Of a stretch of 64,000 bases of DNA, positions 1 through 13,968 are shown in pieces. Below the pieces are notes generated by a model. That model ran no database searches. It saw nothing but the letters and a program-made list of their open reading frames with translations, and was not told the origin of the DNA. The position numbers and the translations under genes are program-made. The DNA is from Onchocerca lupi (lineage: Eukaryota > Nematoda > Chromadorea > Rhabditida > Onchocercidae), in assembly GCA_028564675.1 (NCBI GenBank), contig JAOVVO010000239.1, positions 1-64,000 of the forward strand, read 5' to 3'. Positions within the stretch are counted from its first letter, which is position 1, and the number at the start of each line of letters is the position of its first letter.

Positions 1-992
1 TATATATATACGCAAACAAAAATGATATCGTACGCTTCATTGTTGACATAATAATATCATTATAGGTTTATTGGTTTTTGCCTTCGAAACTTTTAGAGTT
101 TAAGATGAACTGAAAAGTGAGATAAAAAAAAAATGTTATATTAAGAAATAATTTTTGTACTATTTGCCTAAACAAGCAGACAGAAGAAGGTAGATAGTAT
201 TTCCAGTGTAATATTAATTATTCATTTTTGTAGAATTAATGTCCTCAATTCGTGACGACAAATATTTTTCCTTGTCCTTTTTATTCTCAATTTTTAATGA
301 AAAAAGAAAAAAAAAGTGTGTTAAAATTGATTCTTGATTATTTATTGTGCATTTTTCATTTCTGATGAATGTATATGTGTGTATGGAAATTTGTAACTGA
401 TTGCTTCTTGCATATCTGAATAAGCATTGGACTATTGTTATTTCTTGCCATCCTTTTCTTAGTTCCTTTTTTTTTCTCACTAAATATTCTTGTTTTAAAT
501 TATAATTTCTTGGATATTTGTAGGATGTTAAATCACTTCTAGTATTGAATGGATTAGAATGTTGCTCAATTTTCACTTTTTGAGTTAATAATATTTTGGA
601 TAGAATATATGGTTTGTTTTCATTGTCAATTCCAATATTTATTGTTTTCTCTTGATGTTAAAAACAAGTGAAACCCCTCGGTCAAGATATTAGAATTCTT
701 GTTACTGGAAGATGTAATTAGTGTTTAAGATAAATTGACACAATTAATTTATATCGAAAAGAGAAGCTGGGAAGAAAAATATGTGCATTTTAATTCCATA
801 ACAAGGCATTCAGATTTGATAAGTATATTTTATGAATGGCTGTATGAGTATTCTACTAATATTAAAATATGATTTAATTACAGGGAAATTTCATATAATA
901 TTTGTTAGACTAAAAGATATGTTTTGATTTTTATGAATTATAAATAGATGTGTAAAAGATGCATATTTCCCCATCTAATTCATCTTTTAGCT

Positions 993-1023
<31 letters not shown>

Positions 1024-1361
1024 GTCTTGTTCTAAACTTTATTCATTACATTGAAAAGTTTCCGTTTTTAGTATGATTTTTCATGTTCACGATATTTTAG
1101 ATCACTGTGACACAAATTCAATAAATTGAACGGAAAAATTTGATGAATGGTTCATGAGTTTCCATAAAAACATTCTTGCATAAGGCTTTCTTTGAAATAT
1201 ATTCACGTCATTATTAGAAAATGCATTGCAGAAAATGATCGGATGCTGGTGATTCATTCATAAAATATTTAATTTTTGATTCTTCTCTATGTCGTATGAT
1301 ACAATCAAGTATCAAAAAATATCTTCATTTTACAATTGAAATCTGTACTGTTTGATTTTAG
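1..1361. other. Upstream non-coding region of the daf-4-like gene
   Basis: No gene is supported here. The stretch is AT-rich, begins with a short TA microsatellite (1-10) and contains a long poly(T) run near 1003-1023. A 120-codon open frame on the - strand (576-214) shows low-complexity Lys/Asn/Ile composition, no domain and no splice partners, so I do not call it. The region ends with a TTTTAG acceptor directly before the ATG at 1362, which suits trans-splicing of a nematode spliced leader (inference). Confidence 0.5.
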
Positions 1362-4300
1362 ATGGCAGTAGAAAACAGAAATGATGGTGGAATGATGTAC
1401 ATTTATATATTTATTGCTTCTTCTTTACTGATTTCTACCCATTGCTTTACTGCACTGAAACATAATTCTCTTGGGGATATCTTCAATGATGACACGATCA
1501 ATGTAAGTTACTTTTTATTTTCTCTTGTATTTGATCAAAATGTTTAACAGGTATAGTTGACCTGGCCCAAATCGAAACTATTGCTAGCTTTTCGTAGATA
1601 ATAGATTTTCAGTTATATTATTATATACTTTTTTCGATTGGTTTGCTGATTTTATTGTTCTGTGCATTTAGTTTGGGCATTAACTAAGATTTTGTCTTTC
1701 TGTTATAAATTTTGGCAGTTGTTAAGTCTTGTACAAATGGTTCCATAATCGCTTTAATGTGATCAAGACATATAGCTTTCGCAAGATGAGAGATCCTAAG
1801 TAGTATTTTTAAAATTGGAACAGAAGTCATAGTAATGATTTGTTCAATAGTTACTTCAAATTTAAGAACCAACTGGAATAAATTATTTCATGCTCATAAA
1901 TTACTAATCGAATAATTTTTTTGTTCCCGTGGATTATATTTATTCATGGTTTGAATTTGTTATATGACGTCAGTGCTATCGATTTCAATTGATTGTAGGC
2001 AAAAGAACCAGGTGGAGCAGAAATGAAACTTCCAGCGAAACCGGTTTTTTTGAAAAAGCATGGCATCGAAGGTCTTAATTATAATCTAGACAATAAATCC
2101 CGTCCCTTTATTTACTGTGATGTAAGTTTCAGATATCATTTTTTTTGTAAAGAAAGGAGGAAAAAAACTTTTGAACTTATGGTAGCAATAATTAAATTTT
2201 CTCAAGATGATTGTTTTTGTTGTCCGAAATTTGACCTAGACATTTCACGAAATTTCACTCATTTTAATGGTAATTTAAATGCAGTCATGCAGCAGGAAAC
2301 GTATTAAAGAAATTGTTGCACAAAAAAATTTTCCAGTTTTATGATGTCAGTTCATGTGATCCAATGGAACGAAGTTGTCCCACTACGAAAATGTGTTATG
2401 CTTCAGCAAACGATCATCGCTTAGGTTGCATGGCTGCTTTGGTAAATAATTCTTTAACACGGGTAACTTTTGCATCCAGTTTTTTCCTTATTTTCAATGA
2501 TGTTAATTTCATGCACTCATTATATATATATATATAGTTTTGTTTACACTTTCCCATTTGTCCTTGAACTTCAACGTGAAGTTTTCCCGAAATGAAATTT
2601 TGAGGTTTTTATTGCTTTGAATGTGCTGTTTTTAAATTTGTCCAGCTTCACTTTAGTGCTTTTAATTCAGAGTAGAAGTCATAAAAAGAAATATGAAATT
2701 GTATGCTTAGAAATTTAAATGATGATGTCAAATTTTGTAAAACTTTAAAAAACATAGGATTGTTACTGAGATTCACAGTTATATGAATTAAAAATTAGTT
2801 TTTTGCAGCAAGTGACTTTAAAGGGATGCTGGATGCATGATGGTAATTTGGGTAATTGCGACAACAGCGAATGTATTGCTGACGAACGACCAACCGGGCA
2901 TGGCAATGCTGCTTTGTTCTGTTGTTGCAGCACGCACTATTGCAATCGACGTGTGCAGTTTCCTCCACAACGCACAGCCACTCGTAAGTTTACTTTTTAT
3001 TAATCTTTCTTTATCAAGTTATGTGTGTTCCTCGATTCAGTGTGAAGAGAAATAAATTATAGCCAAATAATTTATTGTATCTACATTATTTTATATTTAG
3101 CGAACTGAATCAAATATGTTTAAAATATTTACTATTTGCAAATTATATAGTGTCTTAGATGATGAAAGTCTATTTATCTATTTGAATATAATTAACTTAT
3201 TGGACGATCATTTCAATTATTTGATCTTTGTAATGATTTTTGTCTTCCAAGAAATGCTATTTCCAAAAATTTATCTTTTTACCGATCAGAATTTTGTTGC
3301 AGCTTTTATAGATAATAAAAAAAAAAAGACTATTTTAGCATTGCCAACTACGATGGAGCCGGAAATAGAAGATCCAGGATTCTTTGGTGGAGGAAGCAGA
3401 ATGTTCGGTATAATCATTCTTGGCTTTTTTTCTCTTTGTGCACTTGCTTTGTTCTGCTACTATAGTTATCGAGAATACAGAAACAGTCGACATTATAAAG
3501 AGAAGGTTATAATTAACCAAGCTTTATCTCATTTTATTTTCGTTTTAATGTTACAAAGCATTCCAATGAATAAAGTATCTTTTTCGAAGTATAAGTGAGC
3601 AGAAACCATTGCAATATTTTTACTCGAGGTTTTTTTTTTCTTCTCTGAAGAGTACTTTTTTTAGATATTTTTTTTTTTCTCTTAAGGCTGCTGATGCATT
3701 TTCAATGCCCATTGTTGGTGATGCAAAATTACCTTTGATTGGAGCCAGAAAAGACGATAATCTAAAAAATATTACCAATCTTGAGGTATGTTTCCGCTTA
3801 TGTTATTTTGAACTCTCAGCTATATTATTGATTATTGCTTAATGAAGATTGGTATCTTTTGAACTAAGTATTTAATATTTTGATAAAGTACTTTGTATAA
3901 ATTTTTCCTAATTTATATGAAGATAGTGACATAATTGAAAACTTTTATAAAACAAAGTCTCTGTCAGTCACTCATAATGCAGTGGGGATTGACGTTTAAA
4001 TGTGAAAATATCTATAAAAAAATTAGTACTCATATAAAATAAGTATTGTTTGCAGATATTCACTTCGTTTAGATCTGTTATCACGAACTCTATCAATAGT
4101 TATAAATGGAAGTAAATCATGAATCAGAGAGTATTTTCGAAACCTTCCTAGTCTAAATTCTAATATTAAGAAGTCTCTTTGGTATTCTGATTTAATTGTA
4201 TATTGTTTTAGTTGGTAGCCCGCGGTCGATTTGGTCAAGTATTTCGTGGTATGTTAGATAATGAAACTGTTGCAGTAAAAATTTTTCCATCTGTTGATGT

Positions 4301-6991
4301 GAATAGTTGGATCGTTGAACAGGTTCGGTTGTCTTATCCACTTTTTTTTGATATTCCTAAAACGCTGCAAAATCTTTTTTTTATTTCTCTCGTTTTTTTT
4401 TCTCCAAAAAAAAAATTGTATAGATAAACTTTTTTCTGCCCAAGCTTCTATAATTATTATATTGCAGGAAATTTATGCAATATCTTCTCTTCGAAGGCAT
4501 AAAAATATATTGCGATATTTTGGCGCGGAAGTTCGTGGGAATGATTTTTGGTTGATTACGGAATTTCATGATAACGGTTCACTATTCGATTTCCTCCATG
4601 TAAGTTGAATTCTCTAATATCTCTCTGATTTCCTAATTTTATAGAATTTTTTTCTGATGAACTTATTTTGAATGACATCTATAAACTTTTTGGGATAACT
4701 CCAATTTTTTTTTTTTTTTTTGAAATCAGATGAGCTTATTTGAAATGTTTTATTAGTTGTCATTCGATATTTTAATTAAATTATTGGTCCACAGTAAACT
4801 TATTTGAATTTTTCAAGTCTAATATCTAATTTTCTTACTCTTACTTTTGAATCTTTTTTTTCTTCAAGTTCTCCGCAATTTGAGAACACACTTTTTACTT
4901 GACCATTTTTCAGTTTCGCGTTTTGACTTTGCAAGAATCATTGAAGGTGATAGCTTCAATGCTGAGAGGATTGTCTTTCCTTCACGAAGAAAAAATGATC
5001 GATGGCGAGCTAAAACCTTGCATTGTGCACCGGCAAGTGTATTTTCATTCACATGTATCATCGCATATCTTCTCATTTTTATTTCGCTCATTTCTTATAA
5101 TATTTAATTGAGAGTTTTAAAAAATTTAATAGCTAGGACTCGGTCGTTATATTAGAAATTATTCAAATAGCTTTTAAGCAATTAAGCAGAGGAAAGGAAC
5201 AAAAAAGAAGGCAGAAAACATATGCTTCAGTGTTCTTCAATTCTATTTTATTTTTTATGAATTCATTAGATTTCAGAGATTTCAAATCGCGAAATGTACT
5301 TTTGAAGCGCGATTTAACTTCAGTAATCGCTGATTTCGGATTAGCATTAAAATGTGAAAACGGTCAAATGCCATCAGATGACAATCATGGACAGGTAAAA
5401 AACAATATAGATCATTTGTTTCACAAACAGATTTCCTTTGCTGTTTTTTTTTCCATCAGTTTGTAGATTCATTAATCTTTTTGTAAAGCAATAAAATTCT
5501 GGATATCAAGTTTGCAGGTGGGAACACGACGTTACATGTCACCGGAAGTATTAGAAGGTGCTACCGAATTTACAGCCTTTGCTTTCCGACAGATTGATGT
5601 GTATGCTGCTGCTTTGGTCTTATGGGAGATTCTGTCGAGGACTTCAATGGATAAAGGTAAGAAATGTTTTACTCGTCATCATGTGAAAATACTAATTGGT
5701 CTTTTAAATAGAATTGAAAAGTTGTCGTTGATTGGTTTTCACTAAAGATTATTTTCGAGCAGTTTTCTTACAGTGAAGCATACAAATGAAACTGATTTAA
5801 TGGAACAGATTTTTTGTCAGCAATTAGCATCATATGTCATCATGTTTTGAAAAGTGTCCTGTATTATGCAATTCTCGATTCCATTGCTTTCTGATTTTGA
5901 AAATCTTTCTAAAATAAAATTTTCTGCAGAAATATTGCGTCACCGCTGTACACTTTAGATTCCCTGATAATATTTCAGATGATGTAGTGAGGGAATACGA
6001 ACGACCATATGAAGCGGAAGCTGGAGTGCAACCAACATTACATGATATGAGACGAATTGTTGCTGTAGAGAAAAAACGACCAACCATTCGTGCTTCTGTT
6101 ATCGAACATAACGTTTGTTTTTTAAAATTTAGTAATGAGTTCAGTGAAGCAAATAGCTAATGTTTTAATCTCTTTATGGTAATTCAGACAATGTTTGCAG
6201 TTGTATTTTTTTCGCTTCCTTTTAATCTTGATCGTCCGAAATCGTTTGAAGAGACTTTATCTATGCAATTTTAGATTGGTGGTGTTTTATGGAAAACAGC
6301 TGAAGATATGTGGGATATGGAACCGGATGGTCGTATTACTTCTGGCTGTGCATACGAACGTGCCAATACATTATTCATGTCTTACGCTGCTGATTTAAAA
6401 TCTGAAAGTACCATACTAAAAAATTCGCCAAGTTAGTTCTTATATTGTAGTTTTGTAATTCCAGTTGCGTCGCTATTTGATAATTGAAAAATCGAACTAT
6501 ATTTTATAATATTTGTAACAGAATGGTCTTACATGAAGTGCTTACCGATTTTCATAACAGAATGATTCTTTGTTTGCTGTTCTGTTTATAGATTTTTTAT
6601 TTTCATGCTAGTTGATGCATAATAGTAGTGGGTAAAAATAATTTAAGTAGGCAAAAATAATTGAAGTAGGTAATTTTCGAAGTAATTCATCATGCTGCTC
6701 ATTACAAAATTTCAAATTAGGTATACCATATTTGATGTATTATTTCCAGATGCTTCATCACCCCCATATGCACAAGATTGTGGAGTGGTTCCAGCAGCAC
6801 TGCTTATCAGAGATGGTTCATTGGGTTCTAATGGATTTCATGCTTCAATGGACGAATATGCACAAGCCTGTTCGGCACCTTTAAATATTCGGTACCATCC
6901 AACTCTCGATACAGCCAAATTAATTCAGAATCAGACAATTTCCTTATCAAATCAAGATCTTGCGCATACCATTTTGCCGCTCTCACAATGA
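1362..6991 (+). CDS. daf-4: TGF-beta/BMP type II receptor Ser/Thr kinase (DAF-4-like)
   Basis: Cell-surface receptor that binds BMP/TGF-beta-like ligands and phosphorylates type I receptors. Exons: 1362-1502, 1999-2121, 2337-2441, 2809-2983, 3339-3505, 3687-3785, 4212-4322, 4468-4599, 4914-5032, 5277-5394, 5518-5656, 5979-6112, 6275-6431, 6750-6991; all phases agree and give 653 aa. A signal peptide (about residues 11-27) is followed by a Cys-rich ectodomain ending in the activin-receptor box CCCSTHYCN, a membrane helix (about 204-224), and a kinase domain (about 268-570) with VAVK (K293), HRDFKSRN (D392) and DFG (410-412). The kinase ends with the type II-like segment KKRPTIRA. A Ser/Asn-rich tail of about 80 residues follows. 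Oddity: intron 9 starts with GC, not GT. Length is somewhat below the roughly 740 residues of C. elegans DAF-4. Family certain; orthology to daf-4 is inference from it being a nematode type II receptor. Confidence 0.93.
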
Positions 6992-9277
6992 TTCGCATGC
7001 ATATAGATGTATTGTACAGTTTTATTCGCTGTTTATTGTTTATATGACGGTGGTCGAGTCGACGGCTAAAGCATTGCTTCATCAATGGTTTAATTTTTCT
7101 CTGCTTTTTTTTTTCTTTTTTAAAAAAAAAAAAAAACCAAAAAGTGTCGCTGTCAGCTTGTAAACTAAATACCTCATATCATTTATATATTTATATGTAA
7201 ATATTTAATTCAGCTTCTAGTGCTGTGTTAAATTACATTAGAAAATATGAATTTTTGTTCCAATCTATGTAAGTTTGTCTGCTATTGCTGCTGATGGTGA
7301 CACTTTCCGAAGCAAGATTGTATTCATCATTTTGATGCATACTCATTGAACACCACCTGCCCTTCTATAATGGTTTAAGGATTTCGATCTGATTGTCTGG
7401 AAAAACTGTTTTTTATTTATTTTTTTTTAGAAATTCTGTCTCACACAATTCAAAATATTGAAATAATTCGTGGAAAATCTCGGGCATTTCTATGAAGTGA
7501 GGGAGCTTAATAGTTTCTTGGATAAGAAGAAATGATTGACATTAGATACGACACTTTTTTTTTGAAAATTTGCAAATTAAATAGTGATTGATGAAAGTAA
7601 GATACATTCACTTAGTGCTTAAAGTAGTATTGCATATTAATAGTGGGAATATTATCAAATGTAATATAAATTTATTGTTACTTTTCATTGTTTTTATTAT
7701 ATGATTTGCTTTTATTACTATGTTCGATGTATATATTGTAAACTTTTATACATATTTAATTTTGCAGGCAGGTATTCTACATTATTGCTATTGTCTTTGC
7801 TTATAAAGTAATTATCTTATGATTAAAAACGGTGAAGTGGTAATTTTTATTGTTTATATATTATTTGATCTATCAGTTTGTTATTATAAATTTTATTCTT
7901 GCTATTCTGTAAATCTTTGATTTTTTTTCCTTCTTAATTTTTATCTTGAAATTATTTTTAGGAATCGCTGTCATTCTGTAAATTTTTCATTTTTTCTCCC
8001 TAATTTTTATCTTGCTATTCTGTAAATTTTCGATTTTTTTTTCTTTTTAGTCTTGATCTTTGAAAGTTTGTAATCATTAGCATCATATAATACAGAAGTC
8101 TGAATTAAAATTTCTCTGATATTTATAGCATAATTCATGTTTTGATAGTCTGATTTTGGTTGGAATTCGATAGTTTGTTTTGTCCTAAAATGTTAATTTG
8201 GTGATGAAGATTATTAGATATTAATTTTGATGATTAAGAGATGAATAGCTTGATGATTATTGGCTTATTCTTAGAGACAATGCAAAAAGAAGGAATGAAT
8301 GAAAAAATTGCAATCTTTTTTTAGTGAAAATTGCTTGATAGTTATTTTTAATTGTATATAATGACAACATTAGGAAACAGTTTTGTTAATGATTTTTTTC
8401 TTTTCTCTTTGTTTTTTTTTTTTCTTTTTGTAAATTGATTGTTGCTTCCTACATTGCAGAACTGTAGAATTGTTTTGAAATTTTAACTCTGTAATTGATC
8501 AAAATGCTTGTATATTGATCTTTTTCAATAGACTTATGTAAGCTCATCTTTATTCGCCTAGTTATCATCAGATAAGTCAACGTTCTGTTCCTGCTAATTA
8601 TGTGATGGTGTTAAAATATGGATTATGGATGTAGGAAGCAAAGAAAAAAAAATACCGTAATTAATATAAGGTTTATTGCTATTTCGTTATTAAATTATAT
8701 TTAAAATTTAAACTAAACTGTAAATGCATGTCAGTCATTCGTGTCATTTTTGTTTTATTATTTCTGTATGTTTTGCTAAGTTCAGGAAAGAGGAAAAGAT
8801 TGAATAAAATGTGAATAAACTCTTTGGTATCAATTTTATGCATAAGTTGTAGCAGCATTCTCTGAAGGATGTCGGTAACGAAACCATCTACATGTGTAAA
8901 TATGGATAATAATGAATCAGAAAGAATCTATTCATTGTAAGTAACCATGAGATTTATGGATATCGTAAATATTTCTCCTAGTATTCTGATTAATATATGA
9001 AATGACTTACGATACGTGAATTTGGAAATTATTCGGGAAGGTTTTTGCAAAGTCGTCTGTGTATTCTTATAGAAATTCAGTTGCAAATAGAATTTAATAA
9101 AATAAATGATGCTTTTAATATCGTTCCGGTTTTACTGAGGTAAAGGTAATGATAATTTACTGTAATGAAGGATTGAAGGTTGTAGATAAGGACATGAAGA
9201 TTTTTTATCATATTTTGGCATGAACTACATATTGGATATTGTCGAATTTGTGAAGATATTATAGTGTTGCAAGCAAG
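6992..9277. other. Intergenic region between daf-4-like and LUC7-like genes
   Basis: No coding exon is supported. It holds the 3' UTR of the receptor, several poly(T) tracts and a degenerate tandem repeat at about 7895-8050. A short open frame starting at 8868 (MSVTKPSTCV...) ends in a good donor (GTAAGTAA near 8938) and could be a 5' exon, but no matching downstream exon was found. Confidence 0.5.
7895..8050. repeat. Degenerate tandem repeat, about 3 copies
   Basis: The phrase 'ctattctgtaaat' followed by a T-rich run and 'taatttttatctt' recurs about every 65-75 bases. Copies are imperfect. It lies in the intergenic region downstream of the receptor gene. No function is apparent. Confidence 0.6.
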
Positions 9278-12200
9278 ATGTCGGCAACAGAACAGATGGC
9301 ACAAATGCTGAATGAGCTTATGGGTGTAAAACGAAATGCGGATATTGGTGATATGGATGAGCCGGATTTCGATGAACCTGATGTGTGCAAAAATTTTTTA
9401 GTTGCATTCTGTCCAAATGAAATGTTCAGGAATACGAAAGCTGATCTTGGTTTTTGTCCAAAGGTTATTTTAAATTAGTCAAGCATCAGTAATGTTAAAA
9501 AATTAAAAAATATTTCGAAGGTCATACTAATTAAAATATCGAAAAGTCTCAATAAATCAATATTACAATATCTTCATTTACAGATTCATGATCCAGCCTT
9601 ACGATTGAAATATCGTGAAAGTAGTCGTTACGAGAAATTAGGATATGAGGAAGAATTTTTGAATAAAATTCGTCGTCTGGATGATGAAGTGCGTCGAAAA
9701 ATTGAAAAGAATGAACGTCGTCTTGCTATGACACAACCGGTCATTAAAGGTTTGTTATTAAAATTTGCTTTTAGAAATCTAATTTTGAGTGATAAGTTCT
9801 TTTTTTTTCTAAAGCTTAATTTTCATGGAAAAAGTATTTGGAATTATATGTTACAGATGCTTCAAAAGAAGGCAATGAAGGCGAAACAGATGCTCAACGC
9901 AGGCAAAAGGAGCTTATTGCTGAGCAGCAGTCTAATCTCTCTGCAAAAATCAACGATTGTATGGAAAAAGTAATTTTTTCTCTCCTTTCTTACGGCAGCC
10001 GTTGTCGCAATAAAAAGGTAGAAGTAAGTCTGTATACAAAATCAAGTTTAACTTTTCAAATAGAAACTTCTTCCCCTTGCACGAGTTGTTTCTTGATCAT
10101 AAAGGTGGGTAATATATTCATTAAATTATCATTTCAAAATTTTCTTTTTCTCTTTCGAAAGTTTACCTAGAACTTTATATCGAAAACGGCTGCCGTTTAT
10201 TTGTCTCCATGTTTTCTTGATGTTATTCTCTATTCATATATTCTTTATTTCTCACTAGTCTATAAATTGTTCTGTTCTTGAAATTTTTAGGAACTGTCTA
10301 TTACATGGAACTTTCAAATTCATTTTCTGGTTTTTTTAATGGTACATTTTTTGCCTCACAACACCATTTTCTCCATTTTTGTTCGTTTTTTGCTTTTATT
10401 TACAAAAATTATGTATCGTCTGCTCGCATAATCTTCTTCTATTCGACAATCTGACTGGAAGTCCATTTTTGTCTTTTTTGCCAACATATTGGAGGTCTTT
10501 CTAGGTGCGAAAAAGCGTTTAAAATGCCTTTAAAAAGGAATTTTTCTTTAGGCTTCCTACACTTGTGAGCAAATTCCGTGCTTTGGAGCCAAAACGCCAA
10601 ATCGTGTATACCTCAGGTTTCCCATCATATCATTTTTATTGTGTTAACGCGTTCGCTTCACTGCTAATGCTATCATTAACATTACAGTAAACATCAATAA
10701 TTGGTCTGTTTTTAATATTAAAGGCCGAAGCCTTGGGGGCACTGGGTAAAGTGGATGAAGCGAAAGAGCAAGTACGACAAGCGGATAAATTCAAGCAAGA
10801 GCGCGCAGCTTTGGATCGTTTGTTGGCGCAGTCGGCGAATCCTACAAGCCATATTGAAGATCTCGCCAATCAACTTTCAAAACCTATGGAAGTTTGTCAG
10901 GTTGGTTTGGACTAATTCTTTTAAAACTATTTTACATTTGATAGGTGTGCTTTTACAATGAGAGTGGTTAAGTTGGAAGATTAATTTTTTCGAGAGAATT
11001 TTGGAATTTATTGAGAAAAATAAAAGGTAGCAATAGAAGGAAAATGTGGAGTATTCTGTAAAAAAAAAAAGAATCACTTGTTGCAGCGCAATCCACAAAT
11101 ACTATATGAAAAAATCTATAGAAAAGTTTAGCTTTTATAAAATCTATAGAAAAATCTTTTAAAATCTTTCTATGAAAAATCTATAGAAAAGTTTAGCTTT
11201 TATAAAATTTAGTTTAAAAATCAAATTCATTTAAGGTTTGTGGATGTTTCATGCTTGTAAATGATGTACAGCAACGAATAGATGATCACTATGCTGGTAA
11301 ACAGCACATGGCATACGCAAGAATTCGAGCAACAATCGAGGAAATGGATCGAAAACGAGAGGAAAAACGAAAGGTTTGTTATAATTGGAGGTTTTTTATC
11401 AGGAATAAATGTTAAAAATAGTGGTGGGTAGCATCTTCATTATTTATTCGTCTTGATTATCCTTTGCAATTACGTAAGTCGGTTTTCTGATCAGAACTAA
11501 TCGAACCATATTTAGTTTCGGTGTTTAGATTTTTTACAGCAAAGGCCAATGTGAATGTCATATTTGTCCTTCTACTTACTGTTCTGGCGATGATCTATTT
11601 GAACTGATTCAAAATTTGATCATATTATATTAGTCATATACTATTTGATTTTCTGATAATTTATAATCACTTTAGGGGAAGATAGAGCGTGAAGACAAAG
11701 AAAGGAAAGATCGTGAGAGGAAGGATCGAGATGAAAGGGAACGACGGAATGAAAGAGATCGAGAAAGAGAAAGGGATCGTGACAGGGAAAGGGATAGGGA
11801 TAAAGATCGAGATCGAAGACGGGATGATAGAGATCGTGGGTATGTTTATTTTTATTTTTTATTTTTTGACATCAGTTTGTCTTTCAAAGGGATATTTCAA
11901 TTCTGAATTGGATATGTTATGTCTTTTTCTCGAAAAGCGTAGTATCAAGACACTAAACTTCTCCTGTGAGGGTTAATATAGCGGAATATGACGAAATCGC
12001 TTGATACTATAGTATGATTAACATTCTAAAAACTTATGAAAAAATTTCCGACATTTTTTATAATAACAGATGTAAGATCATAATAACCGCAAGTAATGAT
12101 AGAGATATCATTTGCATCTGATTATAGACATCGACATCGTTCCCCACGTTTACGACGAGATGATGATCGACGCTATGACCGCCATTCTGATAGACATCGA

Positions 12201-12597
12201 GATAGAAGAGACGACCGGGACCGCCGCAGAGTAATCTTCTATTATCTTTTATATTTTGATGCTATCTTCTTTCAGTATTCAAAATATAAATTTAACGCTG
12301 CAATGCACAATGAGTTTATGTTACATGCATATGAAAAAATGAAATTATTTTTGATATATTATGCTGCAATTTTCTTCAGCTTAGAGCTTTTTCTAGTCCC
12401 TAATATTTCGACTAGAATTTACCAAAGAAGAACCTTGAGAAGTCAAATCAAAGTTACCTTAGTTTTGATAGACAAAACTGCAGCTTCTATATTACTGGAA
12501 AAGAAAACTCTCATGTATTTGAGGTATCATAAAATTCATTCTAGCGTTCAGTTGACTGTTCTTAAAGTTTTAAAATTTGAAACATTTTCAGCGATAA
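9278..12597 (+). CDS. LUC7-like U1 snRNP-associated splicing factor
   Basis: LUC7 proteins sit in the U1 snRNP and help select 5' splice sites in the nucleus. Exons: 9278-9463, 9584-9749, 9857-9969, 10724-10900, 11236-11373, 11676-11839, 12128-12230, and a last exon from 12592 giving about 350 aa. The protein opens MSATEQMAQMLNELMG, the usual LUC7 start. It has a first CCCH-like zinc finger (CKNFLVAFC...CPKIH), a coiled-coil middle with an EALGALGKVDEA segment, a second C2H2-like finger (VCGCF...DDHYAGKQH) and a long Arg/Asp/Glu-rich RD/RS-like tail, all as in the LUC7L family. The 3' end is the weak point: after the exon ending at 12230, either splicing to 12592 stops almost at once (TAA 12595-12597), or reading through stops at 12653. 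Family call is firm. Confidence 0.9.
11104..11213. repeat. Two-copy direct repeat inside LUC7-like intron 4
   Basis: A 40-odd-base unit containing 'tctatagaaaagtttagc' occurs at about 11104-11148 and again at about 11169-11212, nearly identical. It lies between exons ending 10900 and starting 11236, just upstream of the acceptor. Confidence 0.7.
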
Positions 12598-13968
12598 AAA
12601 TGGACGCATGTAGAGAGACGTATTTGAATTGGACAAGAAGGATAAAACAATAGTACAATGCCACCACTTTTCTTCCGTATTTGAAATGCTTATTTCGCTT
12701 TGATATATTATGATTGTGATTTTGCATGTATTAGTGTTTTATTACTGCAGTAACATCGTTGATGTCGAATCGAATGTTTTCATTTTTGTCTGATTTGAAA
12801 GGTCGTCTTTTATATTTCCGTACTCATTTTCAATCGTGAGAGCTGTTAAATATGTTTGTTATTTTCTTTTTTTTTTTTAAACAAATTCAGATTATTTTTG
12901 CAACTTATAGCAGAGTGTTTATTAATTCGTATTCGTTTTTCTTCTGTGCATTTCAACAAGAATAAAAAGATTATTTTTCAGAATTCGCATATAAGGAAGT
13001 ATGTATAGATTGAGATTAGTATTCATGTTGATTCTTTAGAGCTTTTTTTATTGAATATATGGAACAAATTGATAATGGATTTTGTTTCTAATTCGATTTT
13101 AGTTTCTACCATTTTTTTTTTCTGATAGTAAGTGGCATATCCATCACTGACTGATATTAAAATATAAAATAAGATTTTTCATCGTAAATTATGCAAATTA
13201 TCCTTTGTGAAATTGATATCGCAGATTTTTCCTACCATCTGAACAAATAATAATCTGTGATGTTTTATATACGGAAAAGTGATTGTTTCGTTCGTGATTG
13301 TTGTCGGATTCAAGTGCGATATAAATTTCTCTTTTCAAAGTTTCTATGTCGCGGAATGAACACCGGTTTGATTGAACCAATCAAGTCCTTTTCCAAGGGG
13401 GGTGTATTTACTAGCTTCAGTAATTCGAGGAGAAATTCGGATATTCTTTCGGGAGGGAAGTTATCGAAAATTTTTTTTGGTTGATTCTTTTCCAAAAAAT
13501 TTCTCCTGAATTGGATTTTGTTTTGATTGTTAAATTTTAGTTTAGAGTTTTCGTCTTATCAATTGATTACAATATAATAGGAAAAGCACCGAAGTGATTT
13601 GAAATTTATTTTGAGAGTTAGAAGAGTGAAAAGAATTTGAGAGAGCAAAGTTATGGGATTTTGAGTACAAGGAATTTGTTCATTAGATTCATATGCAGTC
13701 ATTATCAATGCGGGAGAATTTTTTGAGAAATTTTCTCAAGTCTCGCTAACGATCTGGTTTTTTTCAATTCAATTCCGAAAATTTTTATTTCTTACATTTC
13801 AACTAAATATTTTAAAAATTATTTTTTGTATTCAGCAATTGTGAATAGTTCATATGATTACAGCATTTGAAGAGGTAGCAGTGGCTTCAATTTTTGATAT
13901 AGAATATGCTCATTGTTTGATATTTTTGAAATCGATCATCTAACTTTTGATAATTTTGTACTGAAATA
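12598..13968. other. Intergenic region between LUC7-like gene and mre-11
   Basis: No gene is supported. It carries the 3' UTR of the LUC7-like gene and AT-rich sequence. Overlapping short open frames on both strands at 13198-13495 mirror one another and show no domain or splice context. Confidence 0.5.

Noticed and set aside
214..576. 120-codon open frame on the - strand
   Set aside because: Low-complexity composition, no domain, no splice context; AT-rich sequence often yields such frames.
12231..12653. Open frame continuing past the RD-rich exon of the LUC7-like gene
   Set aside because: The sequence after 12230 turns abruptly to low-complexity Phe/Tyr/Leu typical of intron, and a good donor (AGA|GTAATC) sits at the switch.
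13198..13495. Overlapping open frames on both strands
   Set aside because: They mirror each other, lack domains and have no splice partners.
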